Below are positions 26,776 through 35,921 of a DNA stretch of 64,000 nucleotides, piece by piece. Made by a program: the position numbers and the translations under genes. Below the pieces are notes generated by a model that was given only the letters and a program-made list of their open reading frames with translations, had not been told where the DNA came from and made no database searches. The stretch's first letter is position 1. Each line of letters starts with the position of its first letter. Source of the DNA: Hyphomicrobiales bacterium (GTDB lineage: Bacteria > Pseudomonadota > Alphaproteobacteria > Parvibaculales > Parvibaculaceae); contig WGND01000011.1 of assembly GCA_016124805.1 (NCBI GenBank), forward strand, positions 124,001 to 188,000, written 5' to 3'.

Positions 26776-27552
26776 ATGCGGCCCGCTAAGTTTCCTTATC
26801 TGGAGTATGAAGGCTTTCTGGCTTTTGCCCATCGTGGCGGGGCAGGGGCCTGGCCCGAAAACACCATGCCTGCTTTTCAGGGCGCGGTTGATCTTGGCTA
26901 TCGCTACGTTGAAACCGACGTTCATGCGACAGCGGATGGCGTGCTTCTCGCGTTCCATGATGACCAGCTAGACCGGGTCACCGATGCACATGGCATTATC
27001 GCTGAGATGGACTATGCCGATGTGCGCAAGGCGCGCGTGGACGGTATTGAACCCATACCGCTGCTCAGCGACCTGTTGTCGACCTGGCCAGAGCTGCGCC
27101 TGAATATCGACCCGAAGCGCGATAATGCAGTTGCGCCGCTCATCAGGACCCTGCGCGAAGCGAATGCCATTGAGCGGGTCTGTATCGGGTCTTTCTCGGA
27201 CAAGCGTCTTGTTGCAATGCGGGATGCTTTAGGCCCCAAATTATGCACGAGCCTTGGTCCGCTGGGCACGACGCGCCTGCGTTTTGCCAGCTGGTCAGGG
27301 CCCTTCCACGGCATTTGGGGGTCATTTCCCGAGGGCTGCGCACAGATACCGGTGTCACAATACGGCATTCGCCTGATTGACAAGGAAATGATTGATGAGG
27401 CGCATGAAATCGGTCTGCAGGTCCATGTCTGGACGATTGATGATCCGCTTGAAATGCGCCGTCTGATTGACCTCGGTGTTGACGGGATCATGACAGATGA
27501 TCCGGTGCAGCTGAAGACAGTTCTGGAACAAAAAGGGCTCTGGGCGGCCTAA
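26776..27552 (+). CDS. Glycerophosphodiester phosphodiesterase
   Basis: This 258-residue GDPD-family protein hydrolyses glycerophosphodiesters to glycerol-3-phosphate and an alcohol. The catalytic motif FAHRGGAGAWPENTMPAF is at residues 18-35, the metal acids are in YVETDVHATADG, and the second histidine is in AFHDDQLDR. No signal peptide is apparent, so it probably acts in the cytoplasm. A near-perfect AAAGGAGGG ribosome-binding site precedes the ATG. It stands alone, between ldtP and hemA on the same strand. Confidence 0.93.
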   Translation: MRPAKFPYLEYEGFLAFAHRGGAGAWPENTMPAFQGAVDLGYRYVETDVHATADGVLLAFHDDQLDRVTDAHGIIAEMDYADVRKARVDGIEPIPLLSDLLSTWPELRLNIDPKRDNAVAPLIRTLREANAIERVCIGSFSDKRLVAMRDALGPKLCTSLGPLGTTRLRFASWSGPFHGIWGSFPEGCAQIPVSQYGIRLIDKEMIDEAHEIGLQVHVWTIDDPLEMRRLIDLGVDGIMTDDPVQLKTVLEQKGLWAA

Positions 27553-27659
27553 GAAACTGTTATCTCCATGAAAATTCTGCGACAATTCGCGTGTAGCCAG
27601 TCTTGTCTGGGCGACTAAGTTGACAATATGGGATGGATGACGGTTCGGGATTATTGAGC

Positions 27660-28871
27660 ATGGATTACGCAAAGACACTCGGTGAGGCGCTGGGCGCTGT
27701 GAAGGAAGAAGGCCGCTATCGCGTCTTCACCGATATTGTGCGCCATCGTGGCTCTTTCCCCCGTGCGACCTATCACATGCCCTCGGGCGAGCGTGACATC
27801 ATTGTCTGGTGCTCCAACGACTATCTGGGCATGGGCCAGCATCCCGATGTCCTCGCGGCCATGCATCAGGCGATTGACCAGGTCGGTGCCGGGTCGGGCG
27901 GGACACGCAATATTTCGGGCACGACGCATTATCACGTCGAACTCGAACGCGAGATTGCCGATCTGCACCAGAAAGAATCCTCGCTGCTTTTTACCTCCGG
28001 CTATTCTGCCAATGACGCGACGCTTTCGACGCTGGCGCGCATATTTGGCGATGTCGTGACAATCTCCGACGAGATGAATCACGCTTCCATGATTGAAGGC
28101 ATCAAGCGGGGCGGGGCCCCAAAACGGGTGTGGCGTCACAACGACCTTGCCCATCTTGAGTCGCTGCTGGAAGACCTCGATCCCGATCAGCCCAAGATCG
28201 TGGCCTTTGAGTCCGTCTATTCCATGGATGGCGATATTGCGCCCATTGGTGAAATCTGTGATCTGGCGCAACGCTATGGTGCGCTGACCTATCTGGACGA
28301 GGTTCACGCCGTCGGTCTTTATGGACCGCGCGGTGGCGGCATTGCCGAACGCGACGGCGTTCTCGACAAAGTCGATATCATCGAGGGTACCCTCGCCAAG
28401 GGCTTCGGTGTCATGGGCGGTTATATTGCCGGCTCATCAACGCTGATCGATGTGGTGCGGTCCTATGCGCCCGGCTTCATTTTCTCGACATCGCTCTCGC
28501 CAGTGCTGGTTGCCGGTGTGCTGGCTGCTGTGCGTCATCTCAAGACCAGCAATGCGGAGCGTGAGCGTCATCAGGAACGCGCCGCGACGCTGCGCAAGAT
28601 GATGACTGCTGCCGGACTACCGGTCATGATGTGCGAGAGCCATATCGTGCCGGTCATGGTTGGCGATCCTGTGGTTTGCAAGCAGGTCAGCGATGATCTG
28701 CTGCAGAACCACAATATCTATGTGCAGCCGATCAATTATCCGACCGTGCCGCGCGGGTCGGAGCGTCTTCGCTTCACACCGTGCCCTCTGCATACAGACG
28801 AGATGATGCGTGATCTGGTTGCTGCGCTGGACCAGGTCTGGACGCAGCGGAATATACGGCGTGCCGCCTGA
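27660..28871 (+). CDS. hemA: 5-aminolevulinate synthase
   Basis: ALAS condenses glycine and succinyl-CoA to 5-aminolevulinate, the first step of the C4 heme pathway used by alphaproteobacteria. The 403-residue protein (start [12 protein letters not shown]) has the alpha-oxoamine synthase motifs: [14 protein letters not shown], then [16 protein letters not shown], then [17 protein letters not shown]. The PLP lysine is in [17 protein letters not shown]. The ATG at 27660 is preferred to one 27 bases upstream because it gives the standard family N-terminus. A TTGACA at 27620 upstream lacks a good -10 partner. Confidence 0.96.
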   Translation: MDYAKTLGEALGAVKEEGRYRVFTDIVRHRGSFPRATYHMPSGERDIIVWCSNDYLGMGQHPDVLAAMHQAIDQVGAGSGGTRNISGTTHYHVELEREIADLHQKESSLLFTSGYSANDATLSTLARIFGDVVTISDEMNHASMIEGIKRGGAPKRVWRHNDLAHLESLLEDLDPDQPKIVAFESVYSMDGDIAPIGEICDLAQRYGALTYLDEVHAVGLYGPRGGGIAERDGVLDKVDIIEGTLAKGFGVMGGYIAGSSTLIDVVRSYAPGFIFSTSLSPVLVAGVLAAVRHLKTSNAERERHQERAATLRKMMTAAGLPVMMCESHIVPVMVGDPVVCKQVSDDLLQNHNIYVQPINYPTVPRGSERLRFTPCPLHTDEMMRDLVAALDQVWTQRNIRRAA

Positions 28872-28917
28872 CGGGAGAGATGTCCCACCCCGTAAGTTGC
28901 CTTCCGACGAAGGCGGC

Positions 28918-29166
28918 GTGAGCCGCGAAGTGATTTTTGAATTTCAGCCCATTGGCGGCAGTGTAAAGGTTTCGGCTGTTGACGCCGCGACAGGCATTGA
29001 GGTTTCCATCGTCGGTCCTGCGCATGCCCCGAGCAAAGAGCTTCAACGCATTGCGTTGCAAAAGCTGCAGCTCCGCCTGAAACGGGATGAAGATCCGGAC
29101 ATGGCCGCCGACAAAAAAACACCGCCCTCGGGACCGGCAGGACCCAAGGGCGGTATTATTGTCTAG
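28918..29166 (+). CDS. Small DUF6898-type protein
   Basis: An 82-residue soluble protein with the pattern SREVIFEFQPIGGSVKVSAVDAATGIEVSIVG (written here in parts), typical of a conserved alphaproteobacterial hypothetical family often next to hemA. A polar tail ends PSGPAGPKGGIIV. Start is taken as GTG at 28918, which gives the family N-terminus VSREV; a GTG at 28861 overlapping the hemA end would add 19 residues. Function is unknown. It lies 46 bases downstream of hemA on the same strand and converges on mucR. Confidence 0.72.
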   Translation: MSREVIFEFQPIGGSVKVSAVDAATGIEVSIVGPAHAPSKELQRIALQKLQLRLKRDEDPDMAADKKTPPSGPAGPKGGIIV

Positions 29167-29184
29167 GCGCTTTGATGATAGCGC

Positions 29185-29634
29185 TTACTTCTTGCGGCGA
29201 CCACGTGTCACGGGTGCGGCGCTGACGCGACCAAGGCCGATCTGCTTGGCCAGCTTGGAACGCTGCGCGGCGTAATTGGGCGCGACCATCGGATAATCCG
29301 GTGGCAGACCCCAGCGGGCGCGATAATCCTCAGGTGTCATGCCATATTGCGAGCGCAGATAGCGCTTCAGCATTTTCAGCTTTTTGCCGTCTTCAAGACA
29401 GACAATGAACTCAGGGGTAATTGATTTTTTGACGGGTACCGCCGGTGTCAATTCAGTCAAGGCGGCGGTTTCATCCTTTTCGAGGTTGGACAGGGTGCCG
29501 TAGACGGATTTGATGAGTGCCGGAATGTCGGCCGCCGCCATGGCATTATTGCTGACGTAAGCCGAGACAATCTCTGTTGTCAGACCCAGCACGTCTTCAT
29601 AGCTTTCGTCGTTTGTTGCTTTGCTATCGGGCAT
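29185..29634 (-). CDS. mucR: MucR/Ros-family regulator with degenerate zinc site
   Basis: MucR proteins bind AT-rich DNA and act as global regulators and H-NS-like silencers. The 149-residue protein has the N-terminal oligomerisation region (LGLTTEIVSAYVSNNAMAAADIP) and the C-terminal domain VCLEDGKKLKMLKRYLRS, then YGMTPEDYRARWGLPPDYP. The Cys2His2 set of Ros is mostly lost: the second Cys is Asp, and His positions read Tyr (KRYLR) and Gln/Tyr (SQYG). The domain ends KLAKQIGLGR and a basic tail RGRRKK. Start at 29634 is chosen for the standard MPDSK N-terminus over a GTG-like extension. Its upstream region has nested inverted repeats, suggesting autoregulation. Confidence 0.9.
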   Translation of the reverse strand: MPDSKATNDESYEDVLGLTTEIVSAYVSNNAMAAADIPALIKSVYGTLSNLEKDETAALTELTPAVPVKKSITPEFIVCLEDGKKLKMLKRYLRSQYGMTPEDYRARWGLPPDYPMVAPNYAAQRSKLAKQIGLGRVSAAPVTRGRRKK

Positions 29635-29661
29635 CTTTTTTATTACCTGAACTCGTGAACT

Positions 29662-29692
29662 GAAGATAACCACTTGAGGTTATATTATCTTC
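29662..29692 (-). promoter_or_regulatory. Nested inverted repeats upstream of mucR
   Basis: GAAGATAA (29662-29669) and TTATCTTC (29685-29692) form a perfect 8-base inverted repeat. Nested inside is ATAACC-ACTTGA-GGTTAT (29666-29683). It lies 28-58 bases upstream of the mucR ATG in an AT-rich stretch, where MucR/Ros proteins typically bind their own promoters. Confidence 0.5.
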
Positions 29693-30167
29693 GCCGGTTT
29701 ATATCCTATTTCGGCGTAATCGCAAGGGATCTGTGGAGCATGTAGACTGAAATAAAGAATTCAAATACAAAACAAAAGCATAATCGAATGACATTTTTTG
29801 AATCAGTAAAATCGGCTATTTGATATGATTGCCTAATGTATTTGTACATGAAGTTTATATTGTTTTCGTGGTGACGCTGAGGTGAGCGGACTGGTTTTCC
29901 AGTCTGATCGCGCCAGATTTATTGACGAAGTCTGGCGTTAGCCTGTCGTTTGCGATGCCTAGTGGAGAACTGGTGACCGCACCCGATATGTGGTATGACG
30001 CCTTCGAGTTTAACATGCGGGCGGACGTCGCCGCGTCCTTCTTGAACAAGACTGTTGCCGGACTTGTTGGCTGCCTCTAGTCCGAGGCGCCTCCATCCGG
30101 ATTTCGGCTGGTGATGGTCAAGGCTGCGGATCGGTCTGGTTGTGCAATCTTAAAAGAGGTCATGCTC
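29693..30167. other. Long intergenic region between mucR and glyA
   Basis: About 475 bases without a convincing gene. The first 170 bases (to about 29870) are clearly AT-rich and are probably the regulatory region for mucR and, on the plus strand, glyA. From 29886 to 30080 the plus strand holds a 64-codon open frame (see separate entry). A GAGG ribosome-binding site near 30155 serves glyA. No riboswitch, RNA gene or terminator was recognised. Confidence 0.5.
29955..30080 (+). other. Possible small protein or gene remnant before glyA
   Basis: A 41-codon open frame (ATG at 29955, stop TAG at 30078-30080) starts MPSGELVTAPDMWYDAFEF. The frame is open back to 29886 and reads protein-like there too (DWFSSLIAPDLLTKSGVSL), but no canonical start or ribosome-binding site precedes it. 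It may be a remnant of a larger gene, a leader peptide or chance. The opposite strand holds an overlapping 64-codon frame (29855-30049) that looks less protein-like. Confidence is low. Confidence 0.25.
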
Positions 30168-31493
30168 ATGTCTTCGAGCCATGCTGCAAGCGAGAGTTTG
30201 TCCGCCGATACATCATCGGCCTTTTTCACGCAGTCCCTGGCGGAGCGTGATCCGGACATCCAGGCCGCCATCAACAAGGAACTGTATCGCCAGCAAAACC
30301 AGATCGAATTGATCGCCTCGGAAAACATCGTTTCCCGCGCTGTCCTTGAAGCGCAGGGGTCGATCATGACCAACAAATATGCCGAGGGTTACCCCGGCAA
30401 GCGCTATTATGGCGGCTGTGAATTTGTTGATATTGCCGAAGAACTGGCGATTGACCGCGCCAAGCGCCTATTTGACTGTGCCTATGTCAATGTGCAGCCC
30501 AATTCCGGTTCACAGGCCAATCAGGGCGTGATGATGTCGCTCATCAAGCCGGGCGATACAATCCTCGGCATGAGCCTGGCCGCTGGCGGCCATCTGACCC
30601 ATGGCGCCGCGCCAAACCAGTCCGGCAAGTGGTTCAATGCCGTCCAGTATGGCGTGCGGCGGCAGGACCACCTGATTGATATGGACGAGGTGGCCAGTCT
30701 GGCGCGCGAGCATAAGCCCAAGCTGATCATTGCCGGTGGCTCCGCTTATCCAAGGGTGATCGACTTCAAGGCTTTCCGCGAGATAGCCGACTCAGTTGGC
30801 GCCTATCTGATGGTGGACATGGCCCATTTTGCCGGTCTGGTGGCCGGTGGCGCCCATCCGAGCCCGCTTCCTTTTGCCGATGTGGTGACAACGACAACCC
30901 ACAAGACACTGCGCGGTCCCCGTGGCGGCATGATCCTGTCCAACAATCCGGATCTGGGTAAAAAGATCAATTCGGCGATCTTCCCCGGCATTCAGGGTGG
31001 GCCGCTGATGCATGTCATCGCGGGCAAGGCCGTCGCCTTTGGCGAGGCGCTGCGTCCCGAGTTCAAAACCTATGCCCATTCGATCATTGCCAATGCCCGC
31101 GCGCTGGCGGCGACGCTTGCCGAGGCCGGTCTGGCCATTGTATCCGGTGGCACCGACACGCATCTTATGCTGGTTGATCTGCGGCCCAAGTCGCTCACCG
31201 GCAATGTCGCTGAAGCGGCCATGGAACGCGCTTTCATCACCTGCAACAAGAACGGTATTCCTTTCGATCCTGAAAAACCGATGGTGACCTCCGGGGTGCG
31301 GCTTGGCACACCGGCCGGCACAACACGCGGTTTTGGCGTCAGCGAGTTCCAGTTGATCGGCCGCCTGATCACGGAAGTCTTGAATGGTCTTGCTGCCAAC
31401 GGCGAATCTGGTAATCACGAGGTTGAAGCAAGCGTGCGTCAGCGCGTGATTGAGCTTTGCGGAAAATTCCCCATTTATGGCGGAACGAAGTAA
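30168..31493 (+). CDS. glyA: Serine hydroxymethyltransferase
   Basis: GlyA interconverts serine and glycine and feeds one-carbon units to folate. The protein has 441 residues from the ATG at 30168, with the AAAAGAGG site 8 bases upstream; an ATG at 30162 is too close to that site. Motifs: [21 protein letters not shown] near residue 35, YYGGCEFVD, and the PLP lysine in [17 protein letters not shown] near residue 240. The N-terminal 25 residues, rich in Ser and Ala, precede the usual family start. nrdR follows 39 bases downstream. Confidence 0.96.
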   Translation: MSSSHAASESLSADTSSAFFTQSLAERDPDIQAAINKELYRQQNQIELIASENIVSRAVLEAQGSIMTNKYAEGYPGKRYYGGCEFVDIAEELAIDRAKRLFDCAYVNVQPNSGSQANQGVMMSLIKPGDTILGMSLAAGGHLTHGAAPNQSGKWFNAVQYGVRRQDHLIDMDEVASLAREHKPKLIIAGGSAYPRVIDFKAFREIADSVGAYLMVDMAHFAGLVAGGAHPSPLPFADVVTTTTHKTLRGPRGGMILSNNPDLGKKINSAIFPGIQGGPLMHVIAGKAVAFGEALRPEFKTYAHSIIANARALAATLAEAGLAIVSGGTDTHLMLVDLRPKSLTGNVAEAAMERAFITCNKNGIPFDPEKPMVTSGVRLGTPAGTTRGFGVSEFQLIGRLITEVLNGLAANGESGNHEVEASVRQRVIELCGKFPIYGGTK

Positions 31494-31532
31494 GCTATAG
31501 TTAACGTTTGAGGCCAAGGCGGGGAAGAGCTG

Positions 31533-32012
31533 ATGCGGTGTCCATATTGCAGTAATGAAGACACCCAGGTGAAGGACTCGCGTCCGACCGAAGATAATAC
31601 GGCCATTCGCCGCCGTCGTTTCTGCGCTGCCTGCGGCGGGCGTTTTACGACATTTGAACGCGTTCAGCTCCGCGAACTCACAATCGTCAAAGCCAGCAAT
31701 CGCCGTGTTCCCTTTGACCGCGACAAACTCATGCGCTCCGTGCAAATCGCGATGCGCAAACGCCCTGTTGAGGTGGAGCGTGTTGAGCGTATGGTAAGCG
31801 GCATTGTGAGGCGGCTTGAGAGCATGGGGGAAACGGAAATTCCTTCCGCCATGGTCGGTCGTCTCGTGATGGAAGGCCTCAGCTCTCTTGATGCCGTGGC
31901 CTATGTCCGGTTTGCCTCGGTCTACAAGAATTTCCGCGAGGCCAAGGACTTCGAAGAATTTCTGGGCGAACTCAGTGGCCCTGCCCAATTGGAAGATGAG
32001 GGCGACGTTTAA
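31533..32012 (+). CDS. nrdR: Transcriptional repressor NrdR
   Basis: NrdR represses ribonucleotide reductase genes and senses ATP/dATP. The 159-residue protein has the N-terminal zinc ribbon with Cys3, Cys6, Cys31 and Cys34 (MRCPYC and FCAACGG) and an ATP-cone from about residue 46 ([22 protein letters not shown]). The glyA-nrdR-ribD order is common in alphaproteobacteria. ribD starts 47 bases downstream. No nrd gene is in the window, so its targets lie elsewhere. Confidence 0.97.
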   Translation: MRCPYCSNEDTQVKDSRPTEDNTAIRRRRFCAACGGRFTTFERVQLRELTIVKASNRRVPFDRDKLMRSVQIAMRKRPVEVERVERMVSGIVRRLESMGETEIPSAMVGRLVMEGLSSLDAVAYVRFASVYKNFREAKDFEEFLGELSGPAQLEDEGDV

Positions 32013-32059
32013 GACCGCTGAACTCTTGGCCCGCCGGTTTTGTAAATGCGGGATAAGAG

Positions 32060-33178
32060 ATGCCAAGGCCTTATGACCTTTCCTATATGAAAACGGCGCT
32101 GTTGCTTGCCGCGCGGGGATTGGGGCGCACGGCGCCCAATCCCAGTGTCGGCTGCGTCATCATCCGCGTGGATGGCGGTCGCCCGCATGTTGTCGGGCGC
32201 GGCTGGACCCAGCCTGGCGGGCGCCCTCATGCCGAAACCCAGGCCCTCAAACAGGCAGCGGAGGCGGCCCGTGGCGCCACAGCCTATGTCTCACTGGAGC
32301 CTTGCGCGCATCAGGGCAAAACCGGTCCTTGTGCTCAGGCGCTGATTGACGCCGGCATTGCCCGCGTTGTTGGCGCGGTCAGTGATCCTGACCCGCGCGT
32401 TGCCGGTCGCGGTTTTGCGATGCTGGAAAAACAGGGTGTCGAGGTCGAGGAAGGGCTGTGCTCGGATGAGGCGCGGCAACTCAATGCCGGTTTCTTTCTG
32501 CATGTCTCTGAAAACCGGCCTTTGGTGACACTCAAGATTGCTTCGTCTCTCGATGGTCGAATCGCAACCCATGGCGGTCACAGCAAATGGATCACGGGGG
32601 AAGCGGCGCGCCAGCGCGGACATCTGATGCGCGCGATGAACGATGCCATTCTGGTGGGCAGTTCAACCGCGCTGCTGGACGATCCGTTGCTTGATTGCCG
32701 TTTGCCGGGTCTGGCAGATCGTAGCCCTATCCGCGTGGTGGCCGACAGCCATTTGCGCCTGTCTTTGACATCGAAACTCGTTCGTTCGGCGACGGATGTG
32801 CCGCTCTGGTTGCTGACACTGCCCGGTGGCGACAGCGTGCGGCGAGCCGCTTTCAAGGATTGCGGCGTGACGCTCATCGATGTGCCTGCGGGTCATAAAG
32901 GTTTCATGGACCCTGACATCATGCTCAATGTCCTATCATCACGCGGCATTACGCGCCTGCTTGTTGAGGGTGGTGCGCGGCTTGCTTCCTCCTTCTTGCG
33001 CGCGCGTCTTGTTGACCGGCTGGCCTGGTTTCAGGCGCCCAAACTGATCGGTGGGGATGGGCAGTCGGCGCTTGCGACATTGGGTGTGGAGCGAATGGAG
33101 CAGGTGCCGGAGCTTGTATTGCGGGAGAGTGTCCAGATTGGTGCCGACACGCTCTCAACCTATATCGTACGAAACTAG
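32060..33178 (+). CDS. ribD: Bifunctional riboflavin deaminase/reductase RibD
   Basis: RibD performs the deamination and side-chain reduction in riboflavin synthesis. The 372-residue protein has an N-terminal deaminase domain with zinc ligands His58, Cys82 and Cys91 (PHAETQAL and EPCAHQGKTGPC) and a C-terminal reductase domain from about residue 155, starting ENRPLVTLKIASSLDGRIAT. It leads the rib block ribD-ribE-ribBX-ribH. ribE starts 10 bases after its stop. No FMN riboswitch could be seen upstream of it. Confidence 0.95.
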   Translation: MPRPYDLSYMKTALLLAARGLGRTAPNPSVGCVIIRVDGGRPHVVGRGWTQPGGRPHAETQALKQAAEAARGATAYVSLEPCAHQGKTGPCAQALIDAGIARVVGAVSDPDPRVAGRGFAMLEKQGVEVEEGLCSDEARQLNAGFFLHVSENRPLVTLKIASSLDGRIATHGGHSKWITGEAARQRGHLMRAMNDAILVGSSTALLDDPLLDCRLPGLADRSPIRVVADSHLRLSLTSKLVRSATDVPLWLLTLPGGDSVRRAAFKDCGVTLIDVPAGHKGFMDPDIMLNVLSSRGITRLLVEGGARLASSFLRARLVDRLAWFQAPKLIGGDGQSALATLGVERMEQVPELVLRESVQIGADTLSTYIVRN

Positions 33179-33188
33179 GATGGAATGA

Positions 33189-33803
33189 ATGTTTACTGGG
33201 ATTGTCAGCGACAAGGGGCGACTGCGCAGCATCGAGAAACAGGGTGATACGCGCTTTGTGGTCGAAACAGCCTATGCACCCGATAGCATCGATATTGGCG
33301 CCTCGATCTGCTGCTCGGGCTGCTGCCTCACTGTTGTCGAGAAGGGCCATGATGATGGCCAGAACTGGTTTGCGGTCCAGGCCTCGGCTGAAACCCTGAA
33401 CACCACGACCTTGGGCGAATGGTCCGAAGGCTGGAACATCAATCTGGAGCGTGCGCTCAGGGCGGGTGATGAAATGGGCGGCCATATCGTCAGCGGCCAT
33501 GTCGACGGCGTGGGCCGCATTGTTTCCATCATTCCTGAGGGCGACTCCCTGCGCTTCATCTTTGAGGCCCCGGCAGAGCTTGCTCGCTTCATTGCTCCGA
33601 AAGGGTCGATCACCCTTGATGGCACGTCACTGACGGTGAATGAGGTGAATGACATGCCGGATGGCACAGTGCATTTCGGCATCAATATTATTCCGCATAC
33701 GCAGAGTGTGACGACCTGGGGTGTGTCGAAGGAAGGGGATCTCGTGAATCTCGAGATTGATATGCTGGCCCGCTATGTCGCCCGGCTGGCAGAGAAGGAA
33801 TAG
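33189..33803 (+). CDS. ribE: Riboflavin synthase alpha subunit
   Basis: RibE dismutates two 6,7-dimethyl-8-ribityllumazine molecules to riboflavin. The 204-residue protein starts MFTGIVSDKG and has two lumazine-binding repeats, about residues 1-97 and 98-195; the second begins HIVSGHVDGVGRI. The ending MLARYVARLAEKE is typical. It sits 10 bases after ribD and 5 bases before ribBX, so it is cotranscribed. Confidence 0.96.
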   Translation: MFTGIVSDKGRLRSIEKQGDTRFVVETAYAPDSIDIGASICCSGCCLTVVEKGHDDGQNWFAVQASAETLNTTTLGEWSEGWNINLERALRAGDEMGGHIVSGHVDGVGRIVSIIPEGDSLRFIFEAPAELARFIAPKGSITLDGTSLTVNEVNDMPDGTVHFGINIIPHTQSVTTWGVSKEGDLVNLEIDMLARYVARLAEKE

Positions 33804-33808
33804 AGCCC

Positions 33809-34954
33809 GTGTTCAAGGAATATCTCTCACCAATAGAAGACGTCATTGAAGACGCGCGCAATGGCAAGATGTTCATTCTTGTGGATGCGGAGGATCGCGA
33901 GAATGAAGGCGATCTGGTGGTGCCCGCGCAGATGTGCACGCCGGAGGCTGTCAATTTCATGGCGAAATATGGCCGTGGTCTTGTCTGTCTGACGCTGACG
34001 GGTGACCGGGCAAAGCAGCTCAATCTGCCGTTCATGTCATCGAACAACCAGTCACGCAATCAGACGGCTTTTACAGTTTCAATCGAGGCGCGTGAGGGCA
34101 TTTCAACTGGTATTTCCGCGCATGACCGCGCGCATACTGTTTCTGTCGCGATTGATCCGACGAAGGCGCAGAACGACATCGTTTCGCCGGGGCATGTATT
34201 TCCGTTGGTGGCCAAGGACGGTGGCGTGCTGGTGCGGGCAGGGCATACGGAGGCTGCGGTTGATATCGCCCGTCTGGCAGGTCTCTATCCGGCCGGCGTG
34301 ATATGCGAGATCATGAATGATGACGGCACCATGGCGCGGCTGCCTGATCTTGTGCCTTTTGCACAGATGCATGGTCTCAAGATCGCGACCATTGCCGATC
34401 TCATTGCCTATCGGCGCCGCTATGACAATTTCATTCATCGCTCAATCGAGACTGAGTTTGACAGCGTCTATGGCGGCAGCTGGCATTTGAAGGTCTATGT
34501 GAACCAGGTCGAATATGCCGAACATCTGGTGCTGGTCAAAGGCGACATCAATACGGGCGAGCCGGTACTGGTGCGCATGCACGCCATCAACGTCTTCGAC
34601 GATATTCTCCATGCCAGCGGTCCCCGCAGTGACATTCTGCAAAAATCGATGCAGATCATTGATGAGGCGGGAAGCGGCGTCATCGTCCTCATCCGCGACA
34701 CCACGGCGACCATTGTTTCGGATCTGCTTTTGCGGAAAGGCGAGGGCGGTGAACAGACCATGCCACGTCGCTTGCGGGAATATGGTGTCGGGGCCCAGAT
34801 TCTGCTCGATCTGGGCGTGCGCGATATGATTCTGCTTTCCGACACGGATCGCAGTATTGTGGGTATTGATGGCTATGGATTGCATGTCGTGGAGCAGAGA
34901 CCCATCACGGGCGCGGCTCCCAAATCGGCCAAGGTCGGGGAGAAAACATCATGA
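33809..34954 (+). CDS. ribB: DHBP synthase with degenerate GTP cyclohydrolase II-like domain (RibBX type)
   Basis: The N-terminal domain (about residues 1-205) is 3,4-dihydroxy-2-butanone 4-phosphate synthase, with DAEDRENEGDLVVPAQ and a complete active-site pattern such as HTEAAVDIARLAG. The C-terminal half is GTP cyclohydrolase II-like but lacks the zinc-binding cysteines: where an active RibA has CLTGDVFGSLRCDC, it reads INVFDDILHASGPRSD. This is the RibBX arrangement described in proteobacteria, which lacks cyclohydrolase activity. Start is GTG at 33809, 5 bases after ribE. Its stop overlaps ribH (ATGA). The functional ribA must lie elsewhere. Confidence 0.9.
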   Translation: MFKEYLSPIEDVIEDARNGKMFILVDAEDRENEGDLVVPAQMCTPEAVNFMAKYGRGLVCLTLTGDRAKQLNLPFMSSNNQSRNQTAFTVSIEAREGISTGISAHDRAHTVSVAIDPTKAQNDIVSPGHVFPLVAKDGGVLVRAGHTEAAVDIARLAGLYPAGVICEIMNDDGTMARLPDLVPFAQMHGLKIATIADLIAYRRRYDNFIHRSIETEFDSVYGGSWHLKVYVNQVEYAEHLVLVKGDINTGEPVLVRMHAINVFDDILHASGPRSDILQKSMQIIDEAGSGVIVLIRDTTATIVSDLLLRKGEGGEQTMPRRLREYGVGAQILLDLGVRDMILLSDTDRSIVGIDGYGLHVVEQRPITGAAPKSAKVGEKTS

Positions 34955-35409
34955 AACAGACCCAAGCCCATGTGATGATCGTCGAGGCCCGCTATTATGA
35001 AGCGCTGGCTGATGAGCTCGCCAAAGGCGCGATTGCCGAGATCGAAGGCCGCGGAGCGACCTATCAGCGGGTTGCCGTCCCGGGGGTTCTGGAACTGCCT
35101 ACGGCGGTCAAATTCTGCCTGGATTCCATGGCCCACGGCGGCTCGACCAAGCGCATTGACGGCTTTGTCATTCTGGGTTGCGTGATCCGCGGCGAAACGA
35201 CCCATTATGACATTGTCGCCAATGAATCAGCCCGGGCGCTCATGAATCTGGTCGTTGAGCGTTCCCTTGCGCTGGGAAATGGCATACAGACTGTTGAAAA
35301 TGAGGCGCAGGCATGGGCCCGCGCCAAGGTGGACGAGAAGAACAAGGGCGGCGCGGCAGCCAGCGCGTGCCTGGATATGATTGATCTGAAAAGGAGTCTG
35401 GGTGCCTGA
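34951..35409 (+). CDS. ribH: 6,7-dimethyl-8-ribityllumazine synthase
   Basis: RibH joins 3,4-dihydroxy-2-butanone 4-phosphate with the ribitylamino-uracil to give lumazine. The 152-residue protein has VPGVLELPTAVKF near residue 47 and the conserved GCVIRGETTHYDIVANESARAL with the catalytic His near residue 90. It overlaps ribBX by four bases and is followed 17 bases later by nusB, the standard alphaproteobacterial order. Confidence 0.96.
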   Translation: MKQTQAHVMIVEARYYEALADELAKGAIAEIEGRGATYQRVAVPGVLELPTAVKFCLDSMAHGGSTKRIDGFVILGCVIRGETTHYDIVANESARALMNLVVERSLALGNGIQTVENEAQAWARAKVDEKNKGGAAASACLDMIDLKRSLGA

Positions 35410-35426
35410 GGGACCCGGCAATTTAC

Positions 35427-35912
35427 ATGACAACAGCACCCGCCCAGCCGACTTCAAAAGGCCTCAACCCAAAGGCGCGCAGCGCCTCGCGTTTGGGTGC
35501 TGTGCAGGCGCTCTACCAGATGGACATGGCCGGCACTGATCTTGATGAGATTATTGAGGAGTTCAACGAGCAGCGCCTTGTTGCCGATCCTGACTCCGAA
35601 GAGATGGTGGAGCCTGATCAGGCCCATTTTGAAGATGTGGTGCGCGGTGTGGTGCGCGAGCAGCGCGATATTGATCCTCTGATCAACAATGCGCTGGCCA
35701 AGGGCTGGTCTCTGGCGCGTATTGATTCCACGTTGCGGGCAATTTTGCGTTCGGGCGCTTACGAGTTGCGTCGCTGTGACGACATTCCGCTCAAGGTCGT
35801 CATTAATGAATATGTGGACGTGGCGCATGCCTTTTTCGAAGGCGATGAGCCTGGCGTCGTGAACGCCGTGCTCGACCGTATTGGCCGCAGCGTGCGCGCC
35901 CCGTCCAAGTGA
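35427..35912 (+). CDS. nusB: Transcription antitermination factor NusB
   Basis: NusB binds boxA RNA with NusE (S10) and allows read-through of rRNA operons. The 161-residue helical protein has the typical ARSASRLGAVQALYQMDMAGT near residue 17 and the C-terminal PLKVVINEYVDVAHAFFEGDEPGVVNAVLDRI pattern, described here in part. It ends 9 bases before thiL. A ribosome-binding site before the ATG is weak, which fits coupling to ribH. Confidence 0.95.
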   Translation: MTTAPAQPTSKGLNPKARSASRLGAVQALYQMDMAGTDLDEIIEEFNEQRLVADPDSEEMVEPDQAHFEDVVRGVVREQRDIDPLINNALAKGWSLARIDSTLRAILRSGAYELRRCDDIPLKVVINEYVDVAHAFFEGDEPGVVNAVLDRIGRSVRAPSK

Positions 35913-35921
35913 GTTCATTGC

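Noticed and set aside
29855-30049. Minus-strand 64-codon frame in the mucR-glyA gap
   Set aside because: It overlaps the more protein-like plus-strand frame, has no ribosome-binding site and no recognisable motif.
30792-32066. Minus-strand open frame of 424 codons over glyA and nrdR
   Set aside because: It is a shadow of two conserved genes and has no protein motifs of its own.
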